A DNA stretch of 64,000 bases from Cyanobacteria bacterium MAG CAR3_bin_5. GTDB lineage: Bacteria; Cyanobacteriota; Cyanobacteriia; PCC-6307; Cyanobiaceae. Position numbers and translations under genes: made by a program. Shown in pieces: positions 7,471 through 17,225 of the stretch. The stretch is taken from NCBI GenBank assembly GCA_026709085.1, contig JAPOTR010000033.1, positions 1 through 64,000 of the forward strand, written 5' to 3'. The notes below the pieces were generated by a model that saw nothing but the letters and a program-made list of their open reading frames with translations, was not told the origin of the DNA and searched no databases. Each line of letters begins with the position of its first letter. Position 1 is the first letter of the stretch.

Positions 7471-8928
7471 TTACTGGTGATCGGGATGGACGAGGTTCTG
7501 CCTTGCGCCAAAGGCGCCGATAGCTGCGCCATCGTCGAACGTGCCGGTGAAGGTGCCGGTGACTCCGTACGGGTAGTTGTTGTCATCTGTTTCGCCGTAG
7601 AAAGCCCCATCGTAGCTGCCGATATTGTTCGCGCTGCCGGTATAGACGGATCCCGGCCCCCGAGGAGCCGGTCCGGCATAGGTCGTACCGCGGGTCGTGC
7701 CGGAAAACGCCGACGCATTGATCTGTGCCCTATGCATCTGAAGACTCCAGCCGAGATCCTTGCCACCATCCTGGAAATGGCTCATATGGCCGCTGATGGT
7801 CTGCTTGCTTCCGAAATCGGCATGCAGTATTACCCTCGCCGTGAATTCTCCGGTGGACGAATTGCCGCCGTCCACGTCCTTCACGTATAGGCCAGTGGCA
7901 GGACCCCTATAGGTTGCTCGACCGGTGAGGGACCGGGTATCCCCGGTATAGGGTTCCGAGCCACCGGCGAAGGTGTAGATATCGTATCCACCGCCATTGA
8001 CAGGGTCCGGGCCGTGCAGCCAGTAACCGAAATAGCGATAGTCGGTGTCCTGCACCAGAACCTGCGGCTGGACCAACCCGCCTCCCCTGCCGTTCTCGAT
8101 CTTGGGCACAAAAGCCCAGCCAGTCATTTCCGTCAAGGTCGTGTCCTCATGTATATTGATCGTACAGGATGAAGAGACACAAGTCAGGACGCCATAGGCA
8201 CCGTCGAATCGTGAGCCGATTTCATGACCTTCGTTGAACATCTTGTCCTGGCCGAGAACGCCCCGGTCCACGGCGCCGACAGAGTCATCGTCCTCGCGAT
8301 TGTCGTCGGGATCGCGAGAAAAGTTGGTCATGCGATCCACGTTATCGGCATTAATGTATAGTGCATCATTGGTCCCGTCCCCGTTGATATCTGTATCCAG
8401 CGAGTAGACTTCAGTGAAGGACTTGCCGGTTGGTCTGTCAATATCCGTCCAGATATTTATCCTTTGATTTTTACTATTATCATCAATCAGCTTCAAGCCG
8501 TAATAGTATGCTCCGCTCCCACTTGGAATCGGGACCGATTGCCTCGTATTCCGCCAACGAGCGTTGCTATTTTGCGACTCAAACCGGATTACCGTCACCT
8601 CCTGCGGCAGGTTAGGGGTCCTTCTCGATGTATTTCTCGATATGGTAAATCCCGTCGGTGAACCCGGTCCGGGTGTGGGGCCCTTGTTAATGGCGGCCCG
8701 CATGGCCTCGATATGGGCGGGGTCCTGTATGGCGGATTGCCGGCTCTGCTGGGTGATCTGTGCTGTGGGTGAGTTGCCGACCGTATGGGTTGTGACGGAG
8801 TTGCTGGTGTCTGGGGTGGAATCCGTACCAACAGTACCGCCACTGCCACCGCCACCACAGGCAGCCAGCAGGATGAGGGGAAAAGCGAGGGTTAAAGCAA
8901 GAGGAGCACTGCCAGGCCAATGCTTCAT
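7471..8928 (-). CDS. TbpB/fHbp-like surface lipoprotein (putative Slam client)
   Basis: A 485-aa lipoprotein. The signal peptide ends with lipobox LILLAAC near residue 24, followed by a flexible Gly/Ser/Thr-rich linker, the usual anchor of surface-exposed lipoproteins. The C-terminal ~200 residues carry strand motifs of the transferrin-binding-protein-like barrel: DYRYFGYWL, SLTGRATYRGPATGLYVK, TARVILHADFG, then SYDGAFYGE and the terminal GTFTGTFDDGAAIGAFGARQ. Members of this fold are Slam clients, and a Slam-like gene lies just downstream on the same strand. The ligand (metal carrier, haem, host factor) cannot be told from sequence. The gene ends normally, directly before the transposase remnant. 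Confidence 0.78.
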   Translation of the reverse strand: MKHWPGSAPLALTLAFPLILLAACGGGGSGGTVGTDSTPDTSNSVTTHTVGNSPTAQITQQSRQSAIQDPAHIEAMRAAINKGPTPGPGSPTGFTISRNTSRRTPNLPQEVTVIRFESQNSNARWRNTRQSVPIPSGSGAYYYGLKLIDDNSKNQRINIWTDIDRPTGKSFTEVYSLDTDINGDGTNDALYINADNVDRMTNFSRDPDDNREDDDSVGAVDRGVLGQDKMFNEGHEIGSRFDGAYGVLTCVSSSCTINIHEDTTLTEMTGWAFVPKIENGRGGGLVQPQVLVQDTDYRYFGYWLHGPDPVNGGGYDIYTFAGGSEPYTGDTRSLTGRATYRGPATGLYVKDVDGGNSSTGEFTARVILHADFGSKQTISGHMSHFQDGGKDLGWSLQMHRAQINASAFSGTTRGTTYAGPAPRGPGSVYTGSANNIGSYDGAFYGETDDNNYPYGVTGTFTGTFDDGAAIGAFGARQNLVHPDHQ

Positions 8929-9073
8929 TGCGGTTCACCATGACGAACATTGCTTCCCGAACATTACTTTGAGAAACCCAGTTCTGTCAGACACCAGGAC
9001 AAGATAAAGTTGCCTTTCCCCCACCTGACCACCCTCTCCCATGTCATCATCTGTGGGTGTGCTTCATGCAACC

Positions 9074-9232
9074 ATGCCCATGAGGAGATGGAAGATTCGC
9101 TACCGCATCGGCAGGTCCCAGTACTACGACCGGATTGTCGAGGCCCCCTCCCAAGCGGATGCCAACCGGATCTTTGATGCCGAGATGCCCGGCGCCCGGC
9201 GCTGCGGTTCCGCCCAAACCGTCGCCAATTAA
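9074..9232 (+). CDS. Small basic conserved protein beside groL
   Basis: A ~52-aa protein reading RRWKIRYRIGRSQYYDRI, then VEAPSQADANRIFDAEMPGARR. The order of beta strand, polar helix (ADANRIFDAEMPGA) and final GA-R-CG looks like a real small domain. I recall similar short proteins in marine picocyanobacteria but cannot name a function. I chose the ATG at 9074; the frame stays open to an ATG at 9041. Its stop codon lies against the groL terminator on the other strand. Confidence 0.55.
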   Translation: MPMRRWKIRYRIGRSQYYDRIVEAPSQADANRIFDAEMPGARRCGSAQTVAN

Positions 9233-9255
9233 AAAGCGCCCCCCGCAGGAGGCGC
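9231..9255 (-). terminator. Rho-independent terminator of groSL
   Basis: Read on the minus strand, GCGCCTCC and GGGGGCGC pair around a 4-nt loop (positions 9236-9255, one G-T wobble) and are followed directly by five T. It lies about 50 bp past the groL stop, at the end of the minus-strand groSL transcript. Confidence 0.8.
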
Positions 9256-9305
9256 CACATGTGAGAGAGTCCAGGCTGTCACCTGGAACTGAACCACTGG
9301 GGGAA

Positions 9306-10946
9306 TCAGTAATCGAAGTCCCCACCCATGCCACCACCACCGGGAGCGGCAGGGGCGGCTTCCTTCTTCTCGGGCAGGTCCGCCACGATGCACTCGGTGG
9401 TGAGCACCATCCCGGCGATGGAAGCGGCGTTCTGCAGGGCGGAGCGGGTCACCTTCGCCGGGTCCACGATGCCGGCGGCCAGCAGATCCTCGTAGGAATC
9501 CTTGGCGGCGTTGTAGCCCTCGTTGAAGGGACGACCCTTCACGTTCTCCGCCACCACGGCGCCGTTGATACCGGCATTATCGGCAATGCGGCACAGGGGA
9601 GCGGTCAAGGCGGAAGCCATGATCATGGCGCCGGTTTTCTCTTCACCAGAAAGATTGTCCGCAGCCCAGGCCTGGAGTTGGGGCATCAGATGCACCAGGG
9701 TGGTGCCGCCACCGGGAACGATGCCCTCTTCCACCGCCGCCTTGGTGGCGTTGATGGCGTCCTCAAGGCGCAGCTTCTTGTCCTTCATCTCGGTCTCCGT
9801 GGCGGCGCCCACCTTTACCACGGCCACACCGCCAGCTAGCTTGGCCAGCCGCTCTTGCAGCTTCTCCTTGTCGTAGGAGGAATCCGTCTCGTCGATCTGG
9901 CGGCGGATCTGCTCGCAGCGCTCCTTCACCTGGGCCTCATGGCCGTCGGCCACGATGGTGGTGGTGTCCTTGGTGATGGTCACTCGCCGGGCGGTGCCCA
10001 TCATGTCCACCTTGGCGTTGTCCAGCTTGAGGCCGGCGTCCTCGGTGATCATCTGACCACCGGTGAGCACCGCCATGTCCTCCAGCATGGCCTTGCGCCG
10101 GTCGCCAAAGCCGGGCGCCTTGACGGCCGCCACGTTCAGCACGCCACGAAGACGGTTCACCACCAGAGTGGCCAGGGCCTCTTTCTCGATATCCTCGGCA
10201 ATGATCAGCAGGGGCTTGCCGGTGCGGGCGATTTGCTCCAGCACGGGCACCAGATCCTGCACCAGGGTGATCTTCTTGTCCGTAAGCAGGATGTAGGGCT
10301 CCTCCAGCACCGCCTCCATGCGCTCGTTATCGGTGGCGAAGTAGGGGGAGATGTAGCCCTTGTCGAAGCGCATGCCCTCGGTCACCTCCAGTTCGGTGCT
10401 CATGGACTTGCCTTCCTCCAGGGAGATGACGCCCTCCTTGCCCACCTTGTCCATGGCGTCGGCAATTTTCTGACCCACGTCGGCATCGTTGCCGGCGGCA
10501 ATGGCGCCCACCTGGGCAATGGCGTTGTTGTCCGTCACCGGGACAGCGTGCTTCTCGATCTCGCTCACCAGGAAATCGGCGGCCTTGTCGATGCCCCGCT
10601 TCAGGGAAATGGCGTTGGCGCCAGCGGCCACGTTGCGCAGACCGGCCTTCACCATGGCGTGGGCCAGCACGGTGGCGGTGGTGGTGCCGTCGCCGGCGGC
10701 GTCGTTGGTTTTGGAGGCTGCCTGGCGGATCAGGGCCACACCGGTGTTTTCAATGTGATCTTCCAGTTCGATCTCCTTGGCAATGGTGATGCCGTCGTTG
10801 ATGATCTGGGGAGCGCCGAATTTCTTCTCCAGCACCACGTTGCGACCCTTGGGACCCAGGGTCACGGCAACGGCTTCATTGAGGGTGTCGATACCTTTTT
10901 CCAGAGCGCGGCGGGCGCTTTCGCTGTAGATGATGCGCTTGGCCAT
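9306..10946 (-). CDS. groL: Chaperonin GroEL (60 kDa)
   Basis: Cytosolic ATP-dependent chaperonin that forms the double-ring folding chamber with GroES. It begins [20 protein letters not shown] and has the ATP loop [10 protein letters not shown] and the [10 protein letters not shown] motif. It ends with the Gly-Met tail [11 protein letters not shown], so it is full length (546 aa). It follows groS by ~57 bp on the same strand. Pairing with groS and a CIRCE operator upstream marks it as the operon copy rather than the solitary GroEL2 that many cyanobacteria also carry. Confidence 0.98.
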   Translation of the reverse strand: MAKRIIYSESARRALEKGIDTLNEAVAVTLGPKGRNVVLEKKFGAPQIINDGITIAKEIELEDHIENTGVALIRQAASKTNDAAGDGTTTATVLAHAMVKAGLRNVAAGANAISLKRGIDKAADFLVSEIEKHAVPVTDNNAIAQVGAIAAGNDADVGQKIADAMDKVGKEGVISLEEGKSMSTELEVTEGMRFDKGYISPYFATDNERMEAVLEEPYILLTDKKITLVQDLVPVLEQIARTGKPLLIIAEDIEKEALATLVVNRLRGVLNVAAVKAPGFGDRRKAMLEDMAVLTGGQMITEDAGLKLDNAKVDMMGTARRVTITKDTTTIVADGHEAQVKERCEQIRRQIDETDSSYDKEKLQERLAKLAGGVAVVKVGAATETEMKDKKLRLEDAINATKAAVEEGIVPGGGTTLVHLMPQLQAWAADNLSGEEKTGAMIMASALTAPLCRIADNAGINGAVVAENVKGRPFNEGYNAAKDSYEDLLAAGIVDPAKVTRSALQNAASIAGMVLTTECIVADLPEKKEAAPAAPGGGGMGGDFDY

Positions 10947-11002
10947 GGGACGTGTTGTTTCAGGGAAATTGGAAGGAAGTTGAAGTTAAGGAGATGGGGA
11001 GA

Positions 11003-11314
11003 TCAGTTCACAATGGCGAGAATGTCTTTCTCGCTGAGCAGAACGTACTCATCGGTCCCCAGCTTGATGTCCGTGCCGGCGTACTTGCTGTAGAGCACAC
11101 GGTCGCCAACGCTTATTTCCGGGGTCTGCCGGGTGCCATCATCGTTGCGCTTGCCGGGGCCCACCTGGGCCACCTCGCCCACTTGGGGCTTCTCCTTGGC
11201 GGTATCGGGAAGGAGGATGCCGCCGGAGGTTTTCTCTTCGGACTCGGAGACCTTGACGAAGACGCGGTCACCGAGGGGCTTGACGGTGGAAACGCTGAGA
11301 TTCACTGCTGCCAT
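11003..11314 (-). CDS. groS: Co-chaperonin GroES (10 kDa)
   Basis: The lid of the GroEL chamber. The ATG at 11314 gives a 103-aa protein reading [17 protein letters not shown], then the mobile loop [27 protein letters not shown] and the C-terminal [11 protein letters not shown], all standard for the family. The frame stays open further upstream but that part has no GroES character and covers the operator region. It is the first gene of the groSL operon, controlled by the CIRCE element about 105 bp upstream. Confidence 0.97.
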   Translation of the reverse strand: MAAVNLSVSTVKPLGDRVFVKVSESEEKTSGGILLPDTAKEKPQVGEVAQVGPGKRNDDGTRQTPEISVGDRVLYSKYAGTDIKLGTDEYVLLSEKDILAIVN

Positions 11315-11419
11315 GGGACAAAGGGGGGGTTCAGCATCTGAAAACCAAGGTGGTTCCTGGATTGGGTTGGCCTTGGATGGGCCAGCCCTCGTCGGGCAGG
11401 CCACGGGTTGGCGCCAGAG

Positions 11420-11446
11420 TTGGCACTCTCGACGCTTGAGCGCTAA
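11420..11446. promoter_or_regulatory. CIRCE operator (HrcA site) of groSL
   Basis: The sequence TTGGCACTC, nine bases, GAGCGCTAA matches the CIRCE consensus TTAGCACTC-N9-GAGTGCTAA with one change in each arm. It lies upstream of groS in the position where HrcA represses groESL in cyanobacteria, with release on heat shock. Confidence 0.88.
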
Positions 11447-11493
11447 ACTAGGGGTGCAGGGCTGGCCCAACAACGGTTCGCCGGTGCGGTTGA

Positions 11494-13044
<1,551 letters not shown>

Positions 13045-13062
13045 ACCCCGCCCAACCTCATT

Positions 13063-13094
13063 GGGGGCCAGCCTGGGTCCACAGGCTGGCCCCC
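13063..13094. other. Perfect 13-bp inverted repeat between atpD and atpC
   Basis: GGGGGCCAGCCTG and CAGGCTGGCCCCC pair perfectly around a 6-base loop, 18 bp after the atpD stop and 30 bp before atpC. There is no U tract directly after it (TCCCCTGTTTT follows), so it may be an attenuator or mRNA-processing hairpin that lowers epsilon synthesis relative to beta, rather than a full terminator. Confidence 0.7.
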
Positions 13095-13124
13095 TCCCCT
13101 GTTTTCCTGCTGCCGTGTATTGCC

Positions 13125-13538
13125 ATGAGCCTCACCGTTCGGGTGCTTGCCCCAGACGCCAGAATTTTTGACGGGACGGCCGATGAGGTCATCCTGCCCA
13201 GCACCACCGGCCAGATGGGGGTGCTCAAGGGCCATGTTTCCCTGCTCACCGCCCTGGACGTGGGCGTACTGCGGCTACGGGAGGGGTACGCCTGGAGTTC
13301 CATTGCCCTGATGGGAGGCTTTGCCGAGGTGATTGATGATGAAGTCACCGTGCTGGTGAACGGGGCTGAATTGGGGGCCGACATTGATCGCGCCAAGGCC
13401 GAGCAGGCCTTTGCCGCTGCCCGGGAGGAGTTGGCCCGTGTTGCCGAGGAAATCAACACCCCGGAAAAACTTCAGGCCCAGCGAAACGCCAGCCTTGCCC
13501 GGGCCCGGGTTCAGGCCGCTGGCGGCAAGGTGGACTGA
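13125..13538 (+). CDS. atpC: ATP synthase F1 epsilon subunit
   Basis: Central-stalk subunit that couples rotation and inhibits ATP hydrolysis. The 137-aa protein starts MSLTVRVLAPDARIFDGTAD and contains LPSTTGQMGVLKGHVSLLTALD of the N-terminal beta sandwich, then the two C-terminal helices (DRAKAEQAFAAAREEL and EKLQAQRNASLARARVQA). It is downstream of atpD, with a stable hairpin in the 80-bp gap. Confidence 0.97.
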   Translation: MSLTVRVLAPDARIFDGTADEVILPSTTGQMGVLKGHVSLLTALDVGVLRLREGYAWSSIALMGGFAEVIDDEVTVLVNGAELGADIDRAKAEQAFAAAREELARVAEEINTPEKLQAQRNASLARARVQAAGGKVD

Positions 13539-13940
13539 CTCAAGCCCGTATCCCCGTGCCATCGGGTCGCCCGGGGCATGGTCTCCATGGAGAATTGTTC
13601 CTGATTTGACCAGCGGCTCGGCATCAAAGATGCTCTCCTCTGGCAAGCTGAGGGGCAGCACAATTTTCCTCATGGGTCTCGCTCACTGTCCCCTTTGTGT
13701 CGGTCTGGCCGTGGTGGCGGTGCTGCGCTTCTGCGCCCATGGCTGGTTGCTGGTGGCCAGCGGGCTGCTGGAGGCGCCACCCCTCCCCCTCCGGCGCCAT
13801 CCCGTCCTGCTGGGTGCGGATGGCAGATAGAGGATGAGGCCGGATGTGCCGTTTGTTCACGTCCAGCCCGACTTCGCTTGACCCTGTCCAGGCTGTTCGC
13901 CTAGAATCGTCCAGTCATTTTCCGGCTTTCAGAGGCATCC
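13539..13940. other. Gene-poor stretch after atpC
   Basis: About 400 bases without a convincing gene. A plus-strand frame from an ATG at 13674 to 13830 would encode ~52 aa with one hydrophobic segment (HCPLCVGLAVVAVLRFC) but has no clear ribosome-binding site, and I could not recognise it. Confidence 0.4.
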
Positions 13941-14141
13941 ATGGACACGGAGAGCAACGCCAGCCAAGCTACCCTGGTCAAGGAGCAGGAAGCTTTGTGC
14001 AAAGAAGACCTGCGACGCGCCTTTGACTCCACCCTCTGTTTCGGCAGAATGGAAAAGCCGATTCTATCCACCATTCGCCTGCAGCGAATGAGGGTCATGG
14101 TCGGTCTCTGGGAAACTGCCCGGCAAATCAACGAAGCCTAG
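13941..14141 (+). CDS. Hypothetical 66-aa helical protein
   Basis: Short charged protein (MDTESNASQATLVKEQEALC, then EDLRRAFDSTLCFGRMEKPI) predicted mostly helical, with no signal or membrane segment. I do not recognise the family. Codon usage is not obviously different from the neighbours. It lies alone between atpC and a convergent hypothetical gene. It may be real, but length and lack of known relatives keep confidence low. Confidence 0.4.
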   Translation: MDTESNASQATLVKEQEALCKEDLRRAFDSTLCFGRMEKPILSTIRLQRMRVMVGLWETARQINEA

Positions 14142-14238
14142 TTGAAGAACATCCGGCGCAGAATGGACCCACCTTGGGGCCTGATCGCCTTGGAGACGTG
14201 CTGGCGGCAGGCCGCGACTCCCTTCAACTCTCTCCGGT

Positions 14239-14817
14239 TCAGTTGAGTGCGGCCTGTGCTGCTTCTTCAGCAGACAGGTCTTCCCGCTCCTCGTGGTGGA
14301 CCTCCACAAGAGCCAGAGTGCTGTTTTGCCATGAGTAGATGGACCGAGCCCGGTAGCGGGCGTCATCCACTAGGCGGATGTGTTCCAGGATGTCCCATTC
14401 CATGTAGTGGGACTCGAACACCACCTCCTGCTCATCCACTTGGCGGATGCGGGAACGGATGGGGGAGCCGCAGAAATAGCCACGGCTACGGTAAAGCTGA
14501 TGACCAATGAGATAGGCTTCTATGGCTCCCGTGGTGGGATAAGAGGAATTGCGGCCAAACGGCGTATCCACCTGGGCAGGCCACCAGCGGAAGCGGTAGC
14601 AGGCATCCCCCTTCAAGGGATCCTCGAAGGACTCGATCCGCAGCATGGTGTCCATGGCCACAGTGCTGCCATCGCAGAAATCAAACCGCCGGTGGCTGCG
14701 CCAGAGGCCGACGTTGCGATTGAACCAGCGGCGGACAACCTGGTCAACCCCATTGCCAAAAGGCCCTTGGCCCTTGGTGAGCGGTACGCGGGTAATCAAC
14801 TCATTGGGATAAGACAC
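14239..14817 (-). CDS. Hypothetical 192-aa protein, possible lipocalin-like fold
   Basis: A soluble protein with no signal peptide. An early RRWFNRNVGLWRSHRRFDF is followed by short strands separated by polar turns (VAMDTMLRIESF, ACYRFRWWPAQ, AYLIGHQLYRSRGYF, EEVVFESHYMEWDILEHIRL-type segments). The G-W-S-x-R start plus many alternating strands faintly resembles the CpeS/CpcS group of bilin lyases, but I see no decisive motif and do not assign that function. It is divergent from sasA, with ~150 bp between. Confidence 0.6.
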   Translation of the reverse strand: MSYPNELITRVPLTKGQGPFGNGVDQVVRRWFNRNVGLWRSHRRFDFCDGSTVAMDTMLRIESFEDPLKGDACYRFRWWPAQVDTPFGRNSSYPTTGAIEAYLIGHQLYRSRGYFCGSPIRSRIRQVDEQEVVFESHYMEWDILEHIRLVDDARYRARSIYSWQNSTLALVEVHHEEREDLSAEEAAQAALN

Positions 14818-14968
14818 AGGAACAACTCAACAGCGGATCAGGCCGGCACAGCCAACCTCTTGGTCCTGTTTAGCGGGAACCGCGCCCCTGAGCCAAGGGG
14901 AAAAGCTTGCGCTGATCAGAAGTTTCCCCACCCCACTGCCCAGTGTCATCGGATCGCAACAGTCAGGG

Positions 14969-16162
14969 ATGGCTTCTTCGTATTTTCTTCAAGAATCAAT
15001 TACATTGATTTCACCTCTGCAGCATCAACCGGTGGGTGGTCCCACTGCAACCAACCAGCAGGCCAGCGTCCGTGTATCCCTCCTGCTCGTGGCCAGTCCC
15101 CGTCACCTGGCCACCCGGGATCTGCGTCAGTTGACCACTTTCCTGCGGGGCGGCCACCGGGATCTGGACATCCGCCTCCAACTCGTTGATCCCGGACAAA
15201 ACCCGGAATTGCTGGAGTTGCACAAGCTGGTGGCCACGCCGGCGCTGGTTAAGCTTTTCCCCACGCCGCGGCAGGTGTTCACAGGTAGCACCATGCTGAG
15301 CCAGGTGCGGTCCTGGTTGCCCCGCTGGGGCCAGATTGAACGGCTCAACAGCTTGGCCATGCCGGTCATTCCGTCGTCCGGGGAGAATGATCGCGATAGC
15401 CCCAGGGTTCTGGAACTGGAGGATCAGCTTCTGGTGCTGCGCCAGGAGAATGAAGCCCTGATTGCCCGCTTGCAGTTTCAAGAGCGTCAACTGCGCATGG
15501 TGGCCCACGACCTGCGCACCCCCATGACCACCACCAGCCTGGCCCTGCAAAGCTTCAAACGAGGTCAGATCGACAACGGGGAGTTTCTGGATATTATCGG
15601 GCGCCGTATTCACGACATGGAGCAGCTATCCGGCGAACTGCTGGAGGTGGGGAGCACCCGCTGGGAGGCCCTCTTCAATCCCCAACGCCTCAGTCTCTCC
15701 CAGATCTGTGCCGACGTGCTGCTGGAACTGGAAAAAATGTGGGCCGGCCGCAATCTGGCTGTGCAGACAGACATTCCCACAGACCTCCCCGACGTGTTTG
15801 CCGACTCGCGCCGCATGCGCCAGGTGCTGCTCAATCTGCTGGAAAACGCCTTCAAGTTCGCCCCGGACGGGGGCCATGTGAAGCTGAGGCTGATGCATCG
15901 CACCAGTCAATGGGTGCAAGTCAGCATCTGTGACAACGGCCCCGGCATCCCGGTGGATGAGCAGGAACGCATCTTCCAGGATCAGGTGCGCCTGTCACAG
16001 ACCTCGTGGAAAACAGCGGGATTTGGCGTGGGTCTTTCTGTCTGTCGCCGGGTCGTGGACGTCCATGGCGGCAAGATCTGGGTGGTGTCGGAGCCTAGCG
16101 AGGGATCCTGCTTCCATTTCACGGTTCCGGTCTGGCGCAACCAGAAACTACCCGGCCGCTAG
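14969..16162 (+). CDS. sasA: Circadian-clock histidine kinase SasA
   Basis: The sensor kinase that reads KaiC state and phosphorylates RpaA to drive circadian transcription. Residues 35-120 form the thioredoxin-like KaiB-homologous domain (VSLLLVASPRHLATRDLRQL, LVATPALVKLFP) that binds KaiC. A short linker leads to the dimerisation/phosphorylation helix with the phospho-acceptor His at 180 in MVAHDLRTP. The ATPase domain has an N box RMRQVLLNLLENAFKFAPDG, G1 DNGPGIPVDEQERIF and G2 AGFGVGLSV. There is no membrane segment, as expected for cytosolic SasA. It is a single gene, not in an operon. Confidence 0.97.
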   Translation: MASSYFLQESITLISPLQHQPVGGPTATNQQASVRVSLLLVASPRHLATRDLRQLTTFLRGGHRDLDIRLQLVDPGQNPELLELHKLVATPALVKLFPTPRQVFTGSTMLSQVRSWLPRWGQIERLNSLAMPVIPSSGENDRDSPRVLELEDQLLVLRQENEALIARLQFQERQLRMVAHDLRTPMTTTSLALQSFKRGQIDNGEFLDIIGRRIHDMEQLSGELLEVGSTRWEALFNPQRLSLSQICADVLLELEKMWAGRNLAVQTDIPTDLPDVFADSRRMRQVLLNLLENAFKFAPDGGHVKLRLMHRTSQWVQVSICDNGPGIPVDEQERIFQDQVRLSQTSWKTAGFGVGLSVCRRVVDVHGGKIWVVSEPSEGSCFHFTVPVWRNQKLPGR

Positions 16163-16236
16163 CCCACCCCGGAAGCAGGGGAAAAGGTTGACCCTTTCCC
16201 CTCTCAAGTCTATGATAGGCCTTGCCAAAAGCTCTA

Positions 16237-16309
16237 GCCCCCATCGTCTAGAGGCCTAGGACACCTCCCTTTCACGGAGGCGGCAGGGGTTCGAATCCCC
16301 TTGGGGGTA
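16237..16309 (+). tRNA. trnE: tRNA-Glu (UUC)
   Basis: A 73-nt cloverleaf. Acceptor GCCCCCA pairs with TGGGGGT with discriminator A. The anticodon stem CCTCC/GGAGG holds loop CTTTCAC with anticodon TTC. The T arm is AGGGG-TTCGAAT-CCCCT. CCA is not encoded. tRNA-Glu(UUC) also supplies glutamate for tetrapyrrole synthesis in cyanobacteria. Confidence 0.98.
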
Positions 16310-16456
16310 CTTGGTTGGGTACGACGGAATATCCTGATATCCTGCAAGGTCGCAAGGGCGGATCATGGCCTTGATTATGGCAATGGCGCAGAACCGCAAT
16401 GAGTTGTCAGGCAATACCCCCTAGCCTCTGGGGAACCCAGACTTCCAGCAGTTCCC

Positions 16457-17017
16457 ATGAATGCCTTGCTCGCGGCTGGCCCTGAGTCCACAACCCTGTT
16501 CACCATCACTGTTCAGGAGTCTGGGCGCCCCCCTGGGCGGTGTGTCGGCCAGCGTCGCTTCATGGTTCCCCTGAATCGTCTCCAGACGACCCATCGGCGA
16601 CTGCTCCGGGCCGGGCATACCATCCTCTCCGTCAGCCGATGTGCGCCCATCGCCGAGCCCCTGCCGGTTGTCCCGACTGATCTCGTCCCGGAGCCGGCCG
16701 ACCTGTCGATTGCCGAGGCTCCCAGCGCCACCGAGTCCCCCTCTCCTCCCCCTGCGCCCCAACCGGAACCGGAGGAACCGGCCCTGCCACCGCCGGCAGA
16801 CCACACCCCAACGCCAGTCCCTGAGGATCGGACGGCGACCGTGTCCATCAGCGAGGACGTGGTGGTGCTCCTGCTCTCCGTGATGGGCGCCCTGATTCTC
16901 CTCACTCTCCAGGTGGTTCATCACTTGGCCCAACAGTGGCGAACCAATCCCCGGACTCGGCAACGCTCCGATCCGCCAGCCGTAGATGTCCAGAAGCGGG
17001 AACTGGCCAACTGTTGA
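16457..17017 (+). CDS. Membrane-anchored CpcD-domain (phycobilisome-linker-like) protein
   Basis: A 186-aa protein in three parts. Residues 13-62 (TTLFTITVQESG, FMVPLNRLQTTHRRLLRAGH, TILSVSR) match the CpcD linker domain, normally found in rod-capping linkers, in FNR and at the end of rod linkers. Residues 63-125 are a Pro/Glu/Ala-rich spacer. Residues 132-156 (EDVVVLLLSVMGALILLTLQ) form one transmembrane helix, followed by a basic tail. The layout suggests a linker domain tethered to the thylakoid membrane, perhaps docking a pigment complex or FNR-like partner. That role is inference. The gene lies between trnE and the guanidine riboswitch. Confidence 0.65.
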   Translation: MNALLAAGPESTTLFTITVQESGRPPGRCVGQRRFMVPLNRLQTTHRRLLRAGHTILSVSRCAPIAEPLPVVPTDLVPEPADLSIAEAPSATESPSPPPAPQPEPEEPALPPPADHTPTPVPEDRTATVSISEDVVVLLLSVMGALILLTLQVVHHLAQQWRTNPRTRQRSDPPAVDVQKRELANC

Positions 17018-17094
17018 GCCCGGGAGCGTCTTGATCGTTTCGTAGCTGATCGCACAGCCCCATGGGTCAAGGAGTGGAAACACTTGGGGCACGG

Positions 17095-17203
17095 AAGCGA
17101 TTTCTAGGGTTCCGACCTCCGGTTTTCCCAGGGGGTGTCTGGTCCAAGAGAAATCCACTGGGGTAACCCAGGAACACGGAGGGACAAAAGCCCGGGAGAC
17201 CGC
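17095..17203 (+). promoter_or_regulatory. Guanidine-I riboswitch (ykkC RNA)
   Basis: The conserved blocks of the guanidine-I aptamer occur in order: TCTAGGGTTCCG, then CTGGTCCAAGAGAAA, then ACACGGAGGGACAAAAGC continuing CCGGGAGA. This RNA binds free guanidinium and turns on genes for its disposal. It sits 20-130 bases before the guanidine hydrolase start, so the aptamer should control the whole hydrolase/chaperone/transporter operon. I do not see an obvious terminator with a U run, so the expression platform is unresolved. Confidence 0.93.
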
Positions 17204-17225
17204 CTGCACCGTCATCCCCATCGGC

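Noticed and set aside
9855-11093. Long plus-strand frame (412 codons) opposite groL
   Set aside because: Exact antisense of a certain gene; His/Gly/Leu-rich composition is typical of a mirror frame in GC-rich DNA.
14239-14817. Bilin lyase of the CpeS/CpcS family
   Set aside because: Only a weak resemblance in layout; no decisive motif, so left as hypothetical.
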